Shown here piece after piece: positions 1-8,537 of a stretch of 64,000 nt of DNA. The DNA comes from Chitinophaga pinensis. GTDB taxonomy: Bacteria; Bacteroidota; Bacteroidia; Chitinophagales; Chitinophagaceae. A program made the position numbers and the translations under genes. The stretch lies in contig LR632930.1 of the NCBI GenBank assembly GCA_902167325.1, positions 2,666,001 to 2,730,000 on the forward strand, in the 5' to 3' direction. The number at the start of each line of letters is the position of its first letter. The first letter of the stretch is position 1. Below the pieces are notes generated by a model. It was not told the DNA's origin and did no database searches. It saw nothing but the letters and a program-made list of their open reading frames with translations.

Positions 1-504
1 GCACGGCATATGGCCGTGTGAATTCATGGCATCCTGCCGGCGGGTTAAAGCCGGCGAGCTTCGGGTCTGGATTCTGTTGCATATGTCTTAATTGCGTACC
101 TGCATCTTGCCGCGCTGCTTACGGCATACTGATATGGCCTTTCTGCTACATACATCTATAGTTGTCTTGCCCCTGCTCGATTCAATTGTTTTGATAAGTC
201 CTGTTTTTCAATTCCTGGCGCTGCTAATGCCATTTGTGGTTTCAGGTGTTGTTTTTCAATTCGTTATAACACGGATGTTAGGCTCCGTGCCGGTTTATGC
301 TGTTGTAACTTTGTGGGGGCAAACTCACTTTTGCAGATTAACGAAATTTGAGAAAAACGAGATTTGTTTATGTGCTGTAATTAGGTTATATTATTTCATC
401 CTGTAATTTGTAACGTTTTCCGGCCACTTTCAACGGGTTATCCACATGATGTCAGGAGAAAACTGGCCCGGAATTCTGCATTTACCATTAAGTTTGCAGT
501 GTAT
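1..504. other. Left-edge region with no convincing gene
   Basis: No supported gene lies here. A frame is open on the + strand from base 2 to a TAA at 89-91 (about 29 codons, ending LLHMS), so the last codons of a gene that starts outside the window are possible, but I do not recognise them. A 104-codon frame at 92-406 starts with TTG and has an unlikely, Cys/Phe-rich composition; I do not call it. TAACTTTG at 305-312 fits the Bacteroidota -7 box, but no gene follows closely. The segment TTTTTCAATTC occurs twice (about 209 and 254). Confidence 0.4.
489..496 (+). promoter_or_regulatory. Candidate -7 box for thyA
   Basis: TAAGTTTG matches the Bacteroidota TAnnTTTG box and ends 8 nt before the thyA ATG, so the transcript would have almost no leader. 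No clear TTTG is found about 20 bp upstream. Confidence 0.4.
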
Positions 505-1299
505 ATGCAACAGTATAAAGACCTTCTCCAACATATCCTTGATCATGGAGCAGATAAAACGGACCGTACCGGCACCGGTACCCGTAGCTGCTTCGGCTAC
601 CAGATGCGGTTCGACCTTGCAAAGGGCTTCCCCATGGTAACCACCAAGAAACTTCACCTTAAATCCATCATATACGAACTGCTGTGGTTCCTCAACGGCG
701 ATACCAACGTCCGCTATCTGCAGGAACACGGGGTGAAGATATGGGACGAGTGGGCTGATGCCGATGGTAACCTCGGGCCCGTTTACGGTAAACAATGGCG
801 CAGCTGGGAAGGAGCCGACGGTAAAACCTATGATCAGATCCGCGATGTGGTGGATCAGATCAAAAAGAACCCTGACTCCCGCCGCCTCATCGTGAACGCC
901 TGGAACGTGGGCGAACTGCCTGAAATGGCCCTCAGCCCCTGCCACTGCCTCTTCCAGTTCTATGTGGCAAACGGTAAGCTCAGCTGCCAGCTCTACCAGC
1001 GCAGTGCCGACGTTTTCCTCGGGGTACCCTTCAACATCGCCTCATACGCTTTGCTGACACTCATGATCGCACAGGTATGCGGACTGCAGCCCGGCGAATT
1101 CGTTCACAGCTTCGGAGATGTACACCTGTACAATAACCACTTCGGGCAGGCACGCCTTCAGCTGGAGCGCGAACCATTCCCGCTGCCCGTTATGAAGATT
1201 AACCCGGATGTGAAAGACATCTTCTCTTTCCGGTTCGAAGATTTTACACTGGAAAACTACCAGTCTCACCCACATATCAAAGCCCCCGTTGCCGTATGA
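505..1299 (+). CDS. thyA: Thymidylate synthase
   Basis: Makes dTMP from dUMP with methylene-tetrahydrofolate in the cytoplasm, releasing dihydrofolate. The protein is 264 aa, the same length as the E. coli enzyme, and aligns by eye from the first residues (MQQYKDLL). The catalytic cysteine is C146 in SPCHCLF; the RTGTGT phosphate loop near residue 21, RRLIVNAWN and the C-terminal KAPVAV end are present. A GTG two codons upstream is in frame, but the ATG at 505 gives the family start. The stop overlaps the ATG of folA by 4 nt (ATGA), so the two genes are translationally coupled: ThyA makes the dihydrofolate that FolA reduces. Confidence 0.97.
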   Translation: MQQYKDLLQHILDHGADKTDRTGTGTRSCFGYQMRFDLAKGFPMVTTKKLHLKSIIYELLWFLNGDTNVRYLQEHGVKIWDEWADADGNLGPVYGKQWRSWEGADGKTYDQIRDVVDQIKKNPDSRRLIVNAWNVGELPEMALSPCHCLFQFYVANGKLSCQLYQRSADVFLGVPFNIASYALLTLMIAQVCGLQPGEFVHSFGDVHLYNNHFGQARLQLEREPFPLPVMKINPDVKDIFSFRFEDFTLENYQSHPHIKAPVAV

Positions 1300-1787
1300 T
1301 TGCTGTTATTGTAGCCGCTTCTGAGAATAACGTCATCGGCATCAACAATCAGCTTCCCTGGAAGCTGCCCGACGATTTCAAATTCTTTAAGAATACTACT
1401 TATGGTTTCCCCATCATCATGGGCCGTAAAACCTGGGAATCCCTCGGCGGCAAACCCCTCAAAGGCCGCCATAATATCGTCATCACCCGTCAGCCGGATT
1501 ATACTGCCGAAGGCGTAACCATTACCAACTCCCTCGCCGGTGCTTTGGCCATCGCGGAAAAGGATGAGGTGAAAGAGATTTTTGTGATAGGAGGGATGGA
1601 GATCATCCGGCAGGCCTGGAACCAGGTAGACCGTATCTACCTCACCCGTGTGCATGGCACCTTCGAAGGCGATGCCTTCTTCCCGGAAATAAACCCCACG
1701 GAATGGAAGCGCGTGCATACAGAAGAGCATCCTGCTGATGACAGGCATGCCTATGCCTTCACGTTCGAGACGTGGGAGCGCATCTAG
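1296..1787 (+). CDS. folA: Dihydrofolate reductase
   Basis: NADPH-dependent reduction of dihydrofolate to tetrahydrofolate; target of trimethoprim-type inhibitors. The 163-aa protein shows the type-I DHFR pattern: [27 protein letters not shown] at the N-terminus with the catalytic acidic residue in the PDD segment, [11 protein letters not shown] near 45-55, and VIGGMEI near 100. It overlaps thyA by 4 nt, the common thyA-folA pairing, and needs no promoter of its own. It ends 14 nt from the stop of the opposing dnaG with no hairpin between them. Confidence 0.96.
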   Translation: MIAVIVAASENNVIGINNQLPWKLPDDFKFFKNTTYGFPIIMGRKTWESLGGKPLKGRHNIVITRQPDYTAEGVTITNSLAGALAIAEKDEVKEIFVIGGMEIIRQAWNQVDRIYLTRVHGTFEGDAFFPEINPTEWKRVHTEEHPADDRHAYAFTFETWERI

Positions 1788-1801
1788 TCTCTCTTTGATG
1801 T

Positions 1802-3802
1802 TTACTTGAAAATTACAGTGCCTACAGCCTCTGTAAGCTCCTTCATGATCTGCTTGAGATGCTTATCCATCTCAAGGCAGCGTACCTGTGCTTCATAGTC
1901 TGTGGCTACGCTCAGCTCCTGCTGGTTTTCCGCGATCAGTTTCTGGATCTTACGGATGATGAGGTAGTTGCTGCAGCTGATGGTATCGCGCCGGAAGGCA
2001 TCATCGCCATATACGGTTTTGATCTCGAACCTGTCTCTCCACGCCGCGCTCAGCTCGGCTTCTTTATCTTCCAGAATAATAGCCACGTTCCGGGCCACTT
2101 CATCATCCTGGTGGTAGAGGAACATCTTCTTGTCCGGGATGGTTCCCTGATCGTAGGATTCCTTGTATTCGCGGAGGATGCGTTTTACCACTTCGTTTTC
2201 CGACAGCGATTCGAAATCATAAGGCAGATGGAAGATGTAATCGGCCACGGTGGTCTGTTGTTCTTCATCGAAGATCTTATCACCAAAGCGCAGCAGTACC
2301 TTGATCAGTTCTCTTTCCTGCCGCTCGGAAGTGTTGAAGATATTTTCTGCCGGAGCAGCGGGTGCATTGCCACCATCGGGGAAGTACTCGGGGTACATTT
2401 CCGCGAGGGAGGGACCGTCGTCCTGTTGGGGAGGCCCGTCGAAGCCGCCTTTCTTTTTATTGGCAGGGTCGTTGAGCGCCTGTTTGGCAAGGCGGTCGCG
2501 GATGAATTTGTTGACGAGGTCTACCAGCCGCTCTTCATCGATCTTCAGCAGCTGGCTGCACTGGCGGATGTAATCCTGCTGGCGGGTGAAATCCTCTACT
2601 TTGTCGATCCGCGCAATGGTTTCCGCGATCTCATTTACCAGCTGTGATTTGCGGGAGGTATCGTTGCCCGCTTCCTTCATGGAAACGTGCAGTTTGAAGA
2701 GGACGAAGTCCTGCTTGTTGTCGAGAATAAACTGCCGGAAAGCTTCCGCCCCGATCTTTCTCACATAGCTGTCCGGGTCTTCCTTATCGGGGATCAGTGC
2801 CAGCTTCACGTTCAGGCCTTCTTCAATGGCCATGTCCAGCCCGCGGAGCGCCGCTTTAACGCCCGCATTATCGCCATCGTACAGAATGGTGAGGTTATTC
2901 GTGTACTTCTTGATGAGCCGCAACTGATCGGTAGTGAGCGATGTGCCGGACGATGCCACCACGTTCTCGATACCCGCCTGATGCAGGGAAATTACGTCGG
3001 TATAGCCTTCCACCAGCAGGCATTCATCGTGCTTATCGATGGCATGCCGTGCGAAGTAGGTACCGTAGAGTACCTTGCTTTTAACGTAAATATCGTTCTC
3101 CGGGGAGTTGATGTATTTGGGAGCCTTGTCGGATTTAACGAGGATGCGCGCACCGAAGCCCAGTACTTTCCCGCTCTGGTTGTGAATGGGGAAGATGACG
3201 CGGCCGCGATAGTTATCGATCGGCTGATCGTTCCTGACGGTTACGAGGCCCGTTTTCTGCAGGTATTCGAGGTTGTACCCCTTATGCTGCGCTTCGCGTA
3301 CGAAGGCTTCCCGGAGGTTAAGGGCGTACCCGAGCTGGAACTTGCGGACAATTTCTTCCGAAAAGCCACGCTCTTCGAAATAGGAGAGTCCCACATTCTG
3401 CCCTTCGTCGGTTTCGAAAAGGGTTTTTACGAAGTAGTCGCGGGCGAAGTTGTTGATAATAAACAGGCTTTCTGCCTGTTGCTGACGGGCTTTGACCTCA
3501 GGGCTTACCTCCGTTTCCTCTATTTCCACCTGGTACCGCTGTGCCAGCCACCGGATGGCTTCCACATAGGAGTACTTTTCGTGCTCCATGACGAAGTTGA
3601 TGGCGTTGCCGCTTTTACCGCAGCCGAAGCATTTGTAGATTTCCTTGGTACCGGAAACGGTGAAAGAGGGGGATTTTTCGTTATGGAAAGGACAGAGGCC
3701 CATGTAATTGGCGCCCCGTTTCTTCAGTTTCACGAATGCCCCTACCACATCAATGATATCGATGCGGTGGAGGATCTGTTGTATAGTATTCTGAGTGATC
3801 AA
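1802..3802 (-). CDS. dnaG: DNA primase
   Basis: Synthesises RNA primers for DNA replication at the fork, working with the replicative helicase. The 666-aa protein has an N-terminal CHC2 zinc finger (C37, H40, C58, C61 in the CPFHNEK and KCFGCG segments), the catalytic core, and a Toprim domain with VEGYTDVI and the YDGDNAG acidic motif. A Pro/Gly-rich linker near residues 445-480 precedes the C-terminal helicase-interaction region. The only usable start is TTG at 3802: the frame is closed by a TAA shortly upstream and the next ATG (M34) would cut into the zinc finger; starting with MI fits relatives. A TAAGTTTG box lies on the minus strand at 3830-3823. Confidence 0.96.
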   Translation of the reverse strand: MITQNTIQQILHRIDIIDVVGAFVKLKKRGANYMGLCPFHNEKSPSFTVSGTKEIYKCFGCGKSGNAINFVMEHEKYSYVEAIRWLAQRYQVEIEETEVSPEVKARQQQAESLFIINNFARDYFVKTLFETDEGQNVGLSYFEERGFSEEIVRKFQLGYALNLREAFVREAQHKGYNLEYLQKTGLVTVRNDQPIDNYRGRVIFPIHNQSGKVLGFGARILVKSDKAPKYINSPENDIYVKSKVLYGTYFARHAIDKHDECLLVEGYTDVISLHQAGIENVVASSGTSLTTDQLRLIKKYTNNLTILYDGDNAGVKAALRGLDMAIEEGLNVKLALIPDKEDPDSYVRKIGAEAFRQFILDNKQDFVLFKLHVSMKEAGNDTSRKSQLVNEIAETIARIDKVEDFTRQQDYIRQCSQLLKIDEERLVDLVNKFIRDRLAKQALNDPANKKKGGFDGPPQQDDGPSLAEMYPEYFPDGGNAPAAPAENIFNTSERQERELIKVLLRFGDKIFDEEQQTTVADYIFHLPYDFESLSENEVVKRILREYKESYDQGTIPDKKMFLYHQDDEVARNVAIILEDKEAELSAAWRDRFEIKTVYGDDAFRRDTISCSNYLIIRKIQKLIAENQQELSVATDYEAQVRCLEMDKHLKQIMKELTEAVGTVIFK

Positions 3803-3822
3803 TGCCGGTAGTAGTGTATCTG

Positions 3823-3830
3823 CAAACTTA
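3823..3830 (-). promoter_or_regulatory. Candidate -7 box for dnaG
   Basis: The minus strand reads TAAGTTTG, 20 nt before the TTG start of dnaG. No clear TTTG element is seen about 20 bp further upstream. Confidence 0.45.
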
Positions 3831-3856
3831 ACGGAATTTTAGCGAACGGCGGGCGT

Positions 3857-3888
3857 TTTGGCGGCAGTCGGCCAATTCGGTATATTTG
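3857..3888 (+). promoter_or_regulatory. Promoter of the thiolase gene
   Basis: TTTG at 3857-3860, a 20-bp spacer, then TATATTTG at 3881-3888: a full match to the Bacteroidota housekeeping promoter (TTTG, 19-21 bp, TAnnTTTG). The ATG at 3923 lies 34 nt after the box. Confidence 0.75.
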
Positions 3889-3922
3889 TCAGATTCCACC
3901 AAAACACTCGGAAAAATCAGTT

Positions 3923-5095
3923 ATGAAAGAAGTATTTATCGTATCCGTAGCCAGAACACCCATCGGGGCATTCAACGGTGCCCTTGCTTCCGTACCCGCC
4001 ACAACCCTTGGCGCAACGGTGATCACGGCCGCATTGGAACGTGCCGGCGTTAGTAAAGAGCAGGTGCAGGAAGTTTATATGGGTAATGTGATCAGCGCCA
4101 ACATCGGCCAGGCCCCCGCCAACCAGGCGAGCCTTTACGCCGGGTTGCCCAACACCGTGCCCTGTACAACGGTTAATAAAGTGTGCGCATCCGGCATGAA
4201 AGCCATTATGCTTGGCGCCCAGAGCATTATGCTGGGTGATAACGACATTGTGGTAGCCGGTGGCATGGAATCCATGAGCAACATCCCGTATTACCTCGAT
4301 AAAGCCCGCAACGGCTACCGCCTCGGGCATGGTTCCGTGATCGACGGAATCCTGCGCGACGGGCTGTGGGACCCTTACAAGGACTTCCATATGGGCAATG
4401 CCGCCGAGATCTGCGCCACGGAATATAAAATAACCCGGGAAGATCAGGATAACTACGCCAAACAGAGCTACCAGCGCTCCGCGGATGCCGCAGGCAAAGG
4501 CTATTTCGCCGGGGAGATCGTTCCGGTAAGCACCGGCGGTAAAGCGCCTGTAACCGTGAGCGACGATGAAGAGTATAAGAAAGTGAATTTCGATAAAATG
4601 ACCACGCTGAAGCCTGCTTTTCAGAAAGACGGGACGATTACAGCTGCCAATGCTTCCAAAATCAACGACGGTGCCGCCGCCGTGGTACTGGTAAGCGGGG
4701 AGAAGGTAAAGGAACTTGGCCTGAAGCCCCTGGCGCGAATTGTGAGCTTTGCGGATGCCAGTCAGGCACCGGAATGGTTCACCACCACCCCCGTGCTGGC
4801 GGTAAATAAAGCGCTGGCTAAAGCGAAACTGGGTATGGGCGATATGGATTTCGTGGAAATTAACGAAGCTTTTTCCTGCGTGGCCCTGGCCAACGGGAAA
4901 GATCTGGGCATCCCCAACGAAAAACTGAACGTATGGGGCGGCGCAGTGGCACTGGGGCACCCTATCGGCTGTTCCGGGGCGCGTATCATCGTTACCCTTA
5001 CCTCCATCCTGCGGCAGGAAAACGGCCGTTTCGGCGTAGCCGGGATCTGTAACGGAGGGGGCGGTGCCAGTGCAATGGTGATAGAGAAAATCTAA
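3923..5095 (+). CDS. atoB: Acetyl-CoA C-acetyltransferase (thiolase)
   Basis: Reversible condensation of two acetyl-CoA to acetoacetyl-CoA, or thiolytic cleavage of 3-ketoacyl-CoA, in the cytoplasm. The 390-aa length is typical. Motifs in order: the acylated cysteine in NKVCASGMKA near residue 88, NEAFSC near 315, GGAVALGHPIGCSGAR near 345-360 with the catalytic His, and the last cysteine in ICNGGGGAS. It is monocistronic with its own consensus promoter; the next gene has another. Biosynthetic acetoacetyl-CoA thiolase is favoured over a FadA type because no beta-oxidation partner (FadB) adjoins it. Confidence 0.93.
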   Translation: MKEVFIVSVARTPIGAFNGALASVPATTLGATVITAALERAGVSKEQVQEVYMGNVISANIGQAPANQASLYAGLPNTVPCTTVNKVCASGMKAIMLGAQSIMLGDNDIVVAGGMESMSNIPYYLDKARNGYRLGHGSVIDGILRDGLWDPYKDFHMGNAAEICATEYKITREDQDNYAKQSYQRSADAAGKGYFAGEIVPVSTGGKAPVTVSDDEEYKKVNFDKMTTLKPAFQKDGTITAANASKINDGAAAVVLVSGEKVKELGLKPLARIVSFADASQAPEWFTTTPVLAVNKALAKAKLGMGDMDFVEINEAFSCVALANGKDLGIPNEKLNVWGGAVALGHPIGCSGARIIVTLTSILRQENGRFGVAGICNGGGGASAMVIEKI

Positions 5096-5099
5096 TTCC

Positions 5100-5130
5100 T
5101 TTGCTTTTTGGGAAACAAACGATAAATTTG
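5100..5130 (+). promoter_or_regulatory. Promoter of pdhB
   Basis: TTTG at 5100-5103, exactly 19 bp, then TAAATTTG at 5123-5130: an excellent fit to the Bacteroidota consensus. The ATG at 5180 leaves a leader of about 43 nt. Confidence 0.75.
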
Positions 5131-5179
5131 CCCTGCCTTTTCAAAAAGGAACATCATTAAACATATAGTAAAGAATCAA

Positions 5180-6163
5180 ATGCGTCAGATAGCCTTCAGA
5201 CAAGCCTTAAGAGAAGCCATGCAGGAAGAAATGCGCCGTGACGAACGGGTGTTCCTGATGGGAGAGGAAGTGGCAGAGTACAACGGTGCCTACAAAGTTA
5301 GCCAGGGAATGCTCGAAGAATTCGGTGCCCGCCGCGTGATCGATACCCCGATCGCAGAGCTTGGCTTCACCGCAATCGGTGTAGGTGCTGCCCAGAACGG
5401 CCTCCGTCCGGTGGTAGAATTCATGACCTGGAACTTCGCCGTACTGGCCCTCGACCAGATCCTCAATACCGCCTCCAAAATGCTGGCAATGTCCGGCGGA
5501 CAGGTTGGCTGCCCCATCGTATTCCGTGGAGCAAACGGTTCCGCAGGCCAGCTCGGTGCCCAGCACTCTACCGCATTTGAAAGCTATTATGCCAATATCC
5601 CCGGCCTGAAAGTGATCTCCGTATCTAACCCTTACGATGCGAAAGGTCTCCTCAAAGCTGCTATCCGCGACGAAGATCCCGTGGTTTTCATGGAATCCGA
5701 GCAGATGTATGGCGAAATGGGTGAAGTTCCTGAAGAAGAATACATCATCCCCATCGGTAAAGCGGATATCAAACGCGCCGGTAAAGATGTTACCATCGTG
5801 TCTTTCAACAAAATGATGAAAGTAGCCCTCGGTGCAGCCGAAGAGCTGGCGAAAGAAGGTATCGAAGCCGAAGTAATCGATCTTCGTACCATCCGTCCCC
5901 TCGACTGGTTCACCATCCTGGAGTCTGTTAAAAAGACCAACCGCCTCGTGATCGTGGAAGAGCAATGGCCCTTCGCCAGCATCTCCTCCGAGATCTCTTA
6001 CCGCATCCAGAAAGAAGGTTTCGACTACCTGGACGCGCCTATCCGCCGTATCACCGCTGTAGATGCTCCCATGCACTACGCACCCAACCTGGTAAAACTG
6101 TACCTCCCCGATGTGGAACGTACCGTGAAACTGGTGAAGGAAGTAATGTACATGAAGAAATAG
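5180..6163 (+). CDS. pdhB: Pyruvate dehydrogenase E1 component, beta subunit
   Basis: Beta subunit of the thiamine-diphosphate E1 enzyme that decarboxylates pyruvate and loads the acetyl group onto lipoyl-E2. The 327-aa protein has the E1-beta pattern: [23 protein letters not shown] at the start, [20 protein letters not shown], the [21 protein letters not shown] region, and the C-terminal transketolase domain with [11 protein letters not shown] and [11 protein letters not shown]. The alpha subunit and E2 are not adjacent; a one-lipoyl E2 lies at 50.6 kb. A related branched-chain E1 beta cannot be excluded, but the sequence resembles PdhB more. It has a strong promoter and a terminator. Confidence 0.92.
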   Translation: MRQIAFRQALREAMQEEMRRDERVFLMGEEVAEYNGAYKVSQGMLEEFGARRVIDTPIAELGFTAIGVGAAQNGLRPVVEFMTWNFAVLALDQILNTASKMLAMSGGQVGCPIVFRGANGSAGQLGAQHSTAFESYYANIPGLKVISVSNPYDAKGLLKAAIRDEDPVVFMESEQMYGEMGEVPEEEYIIPIGKADIKRAGKDVTIVSFNKMMKVALGAAEELAKEGIEAEVIDLRTIRPLDWFTILESVKKTNRLVIVEEQWPFASISSEISYRIQKEGFDYLDAPIRRITAVDAPMHYAPNLVKLYLPDVERTVKLVKEVMYMKK

Positions 6164-6190
6164 AAGTCAACTTTACAGTGCATATTTACT

Positions 6191-6222
6191 GCTGCGCTCC
6201 CAACCGGGGGCGCAGCTTTTTT
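6191..6222 (+). terminator. Terminator after pdhB
   Basis: A GC-rich hairpin (GCTGCGC-CCC paired with GGG-GCGCAGC, loop around AACC) is followed by TTTTTT. It begins 28 nt after the pdhB stop. Confidence 0.85.
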
Positions 6223-6331
6223 ATGCCCGCCCGGTTACCTGCCATAACTGCCACCAGGGCAAATCCCTGAAGGAGCATTTCAGCTGCCCTGCCTGCCCAG
6301 TGAGAATGCATTCCCGGATCATATCGTGATT

Positions 6332-6551
6332 AGTACAGGGACAGCAGGGGAACATTGCGGGAATAGTACGGGGATAGTAAAGGAGCCGTACGGGAACAGT
6401 ACAGCGGCAATACCGGAGCAGTGCTCGTACGGTACGGTAACAGTATAGGAAGCGTACGGGAAGTGTACGGGAACAGTACGGGAAGAATACGGGATGTGCG
6501 GATACAAGGTGGAGATGAGGTGGACATGAGGTGGACTTGATCTGTACATGT
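6332..6551 (+). repeat. Degenerate 11-bp tandem array (about 20 units)
   Basis: Cutting the sequence every 11 bases from 6332 keeps one register for about 20 units. Fifteen units (6332-6496) vary around AGTACGGGAAC; then come TGCGGATACAA and three units of GGTGGAnnTGA (6508-6540). It is non-coding: 11 is not a multiple of 3 and it lies between the convergent genes pdhB and cysM, downstream of the pdhB terminator. Its last 27 bp (6515-6541) recur exactly, inverted, at 34287-34313. Confidence 0.85.
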
Positions 6552-6602
6552 GCCTGATTAGCAGAGAGATAGAATATTGGGAAAACAGGGCTAAAATAGC
6601 GA

Positions 6603-6626
6603 ACCGCGCCCCCGAAGAGGCGCGGC
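6603..6626 (-). terminator. Possible terminator of the cys operon
   Basis: Stem CCGCGCC/GGCGCGG (6604-6610 and 6619-6625) lies 38 nt beyond the cysM stop. On the minus strand it is followed by a poor T-rich tail, so termination strength is uncertain. Confidence 0.4.
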
Positions 6627-6662
6627 CGGATTGACTGATGGTTGATGATATAAAGACTTGAA

Positions 6663-7547
6663 TTATTGTCCGAAAAGGTCAGTACTCAGATATCGGTCGC
6701 CCCGGTCGCAGATAATGGCAACAATCACGCCACTTGTCAGCTCCCGGGAAAGCCTCACCGCGGCGGCTATAGCTCCACCGCTGCTCATGCCGCAGAAGAT
6801 GGCTTCTTCCCGTGCCAGGCGGTTTGTCATTTCACGGGCTTCGGCTTCTGAGATATCCATGATCCTGTCTACCCGCTGCCGCTCGAATATCTTTGGCAGA
6901 TAAGCTTCCGGCCATTTGCGGATACCGGGGATTTTACTGCCGTCTGTTGGCTGGCAGCCCACGATCTGCACTTCCGGGTTTACTTCTTTCAGGAACCGGG
7001 AAACACCCATGATGGTTCCCGTGGTACCCATGGCAGACACGAAGTGGGTGATGCCATGGTGGGTATCGCGCCAGATCTCCGGGCCGGTGGTGCGGTAATG
7101 CATACCATAGTTATCGGGGTTGGCGAACTGGTTCAGCATATGGTAACCGCCCTTGGCCACCTGCGCATGCGCGTAATCAATGGCGCCTTCCATGCTTTGT
7201 TCCCTGGGCGTGAGGATGACCTTGGAGCCATAGGCTTCCATGGTCAGCACCCGCTCACGGGTAGCGTCTTCCGGCATCACGATCTCCATTTCCACATTAA
7301 AGAGATTGGCGATCATGGCGAGGGCAATGCCTGTGTTACCACTGGTGGCTTCTATCAGTTTAATACCGGGGCGTATCTCACCACGGTCCAGCGCCCCTTT
7401 GATCATGCCATAGGCCGCCCTGTCTTTCACACTGCCGCCGGGGTTAGTGCCTTCCAGCTTGGCGTAAATGGTGACATCGGGATTTTCCGGGATGCGCTGC
7501 AGGGCCACCATGGGGGTGTTGCCCACTAAATCCAAAACTGAGCTCAT
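6663..7547 (-). CDS. cysM: Cysteine synthase B (O-acetylserine sulfhydrylase)
   Basis: PLP enzyme joining O-acetylserine with sulfide (or thiosulfate in CysM types) to give cysteine. The 294-aa protein reads much like E. coli CysM: VGNTPMVALQRI, the PLP lysine in NPGGSVKDRAA near residue 42, EATSGNTGIALAMIA, the glycine loop in GTTGTIMG, IPGIRKWPEAYLPKIF, FCGMSSGG and the CysM-type ending AIICDRGDRYLSTDLF. It lies 5 nt downstream of the serine acetyltransferase gene on the same strand, so the two form an operon covering both steps from serine to cysteine. Confidence 0.95.
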   Translation of the reverse strand: MSSVLDLVGNTPMVALQRIPENPDVTIYAKLEGTNPGGSVKDRAAYGMIKGALDRGEIRPGIKLIEATSGNTGIALAMIANLFNVEMEIVMPEDATRERVLTMEAYGSKVILTPREQSMEGAIDYAHAQVAKGGYHMLNQFANPDNYGMHYRTTGPEIWRDTHHGITHFVSAMGTTGTIMGVSRFLKEVNPEVQIVGCQPTDGSKIPGIRKWPEAYLPKIFERQRVDRIMDISEAEAREMTNRLAREEAIFCGMSSGGAIAAAVRLSRELTSGVIVAIICDRGDRYLSTDLFGQ

Positions 7548-7552
7548 ACTTT

Positions 7553-8356
7553 TTAAGTGACTTTTATACTTCCGTCTGCTTTATAATATATCCTTGACAG
7601 CGGCTCCACCGATTTGATGAGCCACACGTTCCCTCCGATTACGCTGTGGTGGCCGATCACCGTATCGCCCCCCAGAATGGTGGCGCCTGCGTAGATCACC
7701 ACGCCTTCCTCAATAGTGGGGTGGCGCTTGGCGCGGGCCATCGTTTTATCGATGCTCAGGGCGCCCAGCGTAACGCCCTGGTATATTTTCACATGCGGGC
7801 CTATCACGGTGGTTTCTCCGATCACGATGCCCGTTCCATGGTCGATACAGAAATAAGGTGCGATCTCTGCCGCAGGGTGTATATCCACGCCCGTTCGTGC
7901 GTGTGCGTATTCCGTAATTACGCGGGGCAGGAGGGGCACTTCCAGTAAATGAAGTCCGTGCGCTACCCGGTAGGCTGCAATGGCCGCAAATCCGGGATAT
8001 GCCCTGATTACTTCGTAGAGGCAGGTAGCCGCAGGATCGCCCTGGAGGATGGCTTCCGCATCTTTCGTCAGGTCTGCATAAATACCGGGTACCATCTCCA
8101 TAAACTGGCGGCTCACCACTTGCGGAGGTTCGGTGAGCTGGGTAGGGATGTGCAGCAACAGATCGTTCAGCTGCATTTCCAGCCGCACAGCGTACTGCTC
8201 AACGGCCGCATCATCCATCACCCGGCCGTTATGCTCGGGAAACAGCCAGTTGATCAGGTCGTTGCTGAACTGCCATACAGCTTCCGAACTGGGATAGGGC
8301 ACAACGCCGGCCGCAGCGTGCCGCAGTTTCAATAATTCGAGTAGTTGGTGCATCAT
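7553..8356 (-). CDS. cysE: Serine O-acetyltransferase
   Basis: Acetylates serine with acetyl-CoA, the first step of cysteine synthesis. The C-terminal half is a left-handed beta-helix of hexapeptide repeats (DIHPAAEIAPYFCIDHGTGIVIGETTVIG, VKIYQGVTLGALS) with the active-site DHG, the H-P-T-I segment and the end loop of the SAT family. The N-terminal half is helical, as in EpsC-like enzymes. The frame is open up to an ATG at 8440, but the ATG ATG pair at 8356 (MMHQLLEL) precedes the recognisable helical domain; I prefer it, with the longer form possible. Upstream partner of cysM, 5-nt gap. Confidence 0.9.
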   Translation of the reverse strand: MMHQLLELLKLRHAAAGVVPYPSSEAVWQFSNDLINWLFPEHNGRVMDDAAVEQYAVRLEMQLNDLLLHIPTQLTEPPQVVSRQFMEMVPGIYADLTKDAEAILQGDPAATCLYEVIRAYPGFAAIAAYRVAHGLHLLEVPLLPRVITEYAHARTGVDIHPAAEIAPYFCIDHGTGIVIGETTVIGPHVKIYQGVTLGALSIDKTMARAKRHPTIEEGVVIYAGATILGGDTVIGHHSVIGGNVWLIKSVEPLSRIYYKADGSIKVT

Positions 8357-8504
8357 AACGTTAGTTACCAGTGTCGGGCTAAAATTACTGATAAAACCAA
8401 CAAGATTGGTAGACTTTATGTGCTTAAAACCCCCGTCCATGGATATTTTTTTATTTCAGTGCCGTATAAAGTAAGTGAATTGTGCTACATCGGCCGTTTT
8501 CCTT

Positions 8505-8512
8505 TATTTTTG
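8505..8512 (+). promoter_or_regulatory. Candidate -7 box for the sigma-54 regulator
   Basis: TATTTTTG fits TAnnTTTG and stands 25 nt before the ATG at 8538; ATTG at 8479-8482 (22-bp spacer) may serve as the -33 element. Confidence 0.5.
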
Positions 8513-8537
8513 CCCTGTTTAAAATAATAGACAATCT

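Noticed and set aside
92..406. A 104-codon gene upstream of thyA
   Set aside because: TTG start, no ribosome site, Cys/Phe-rich chance-like composition, and two TTTTTCAATTC repeats inside.
5180..6163. Reading pdhB as a transketolase or as 2-oxoisovalerate E1 beta
   Set aside because: Length and motifs fit pyruvate E1 beta best; the branched-chain alternative is kept as a note only.
6319..6549. Open frames on the minus strand across the 6.3-kb array (Tyr/Pro/Val-rich repeats)
   Set aside because: The repeats are 11 bp, not a multiple of 3, so reading frames cycle and only look protein-like. No start context.
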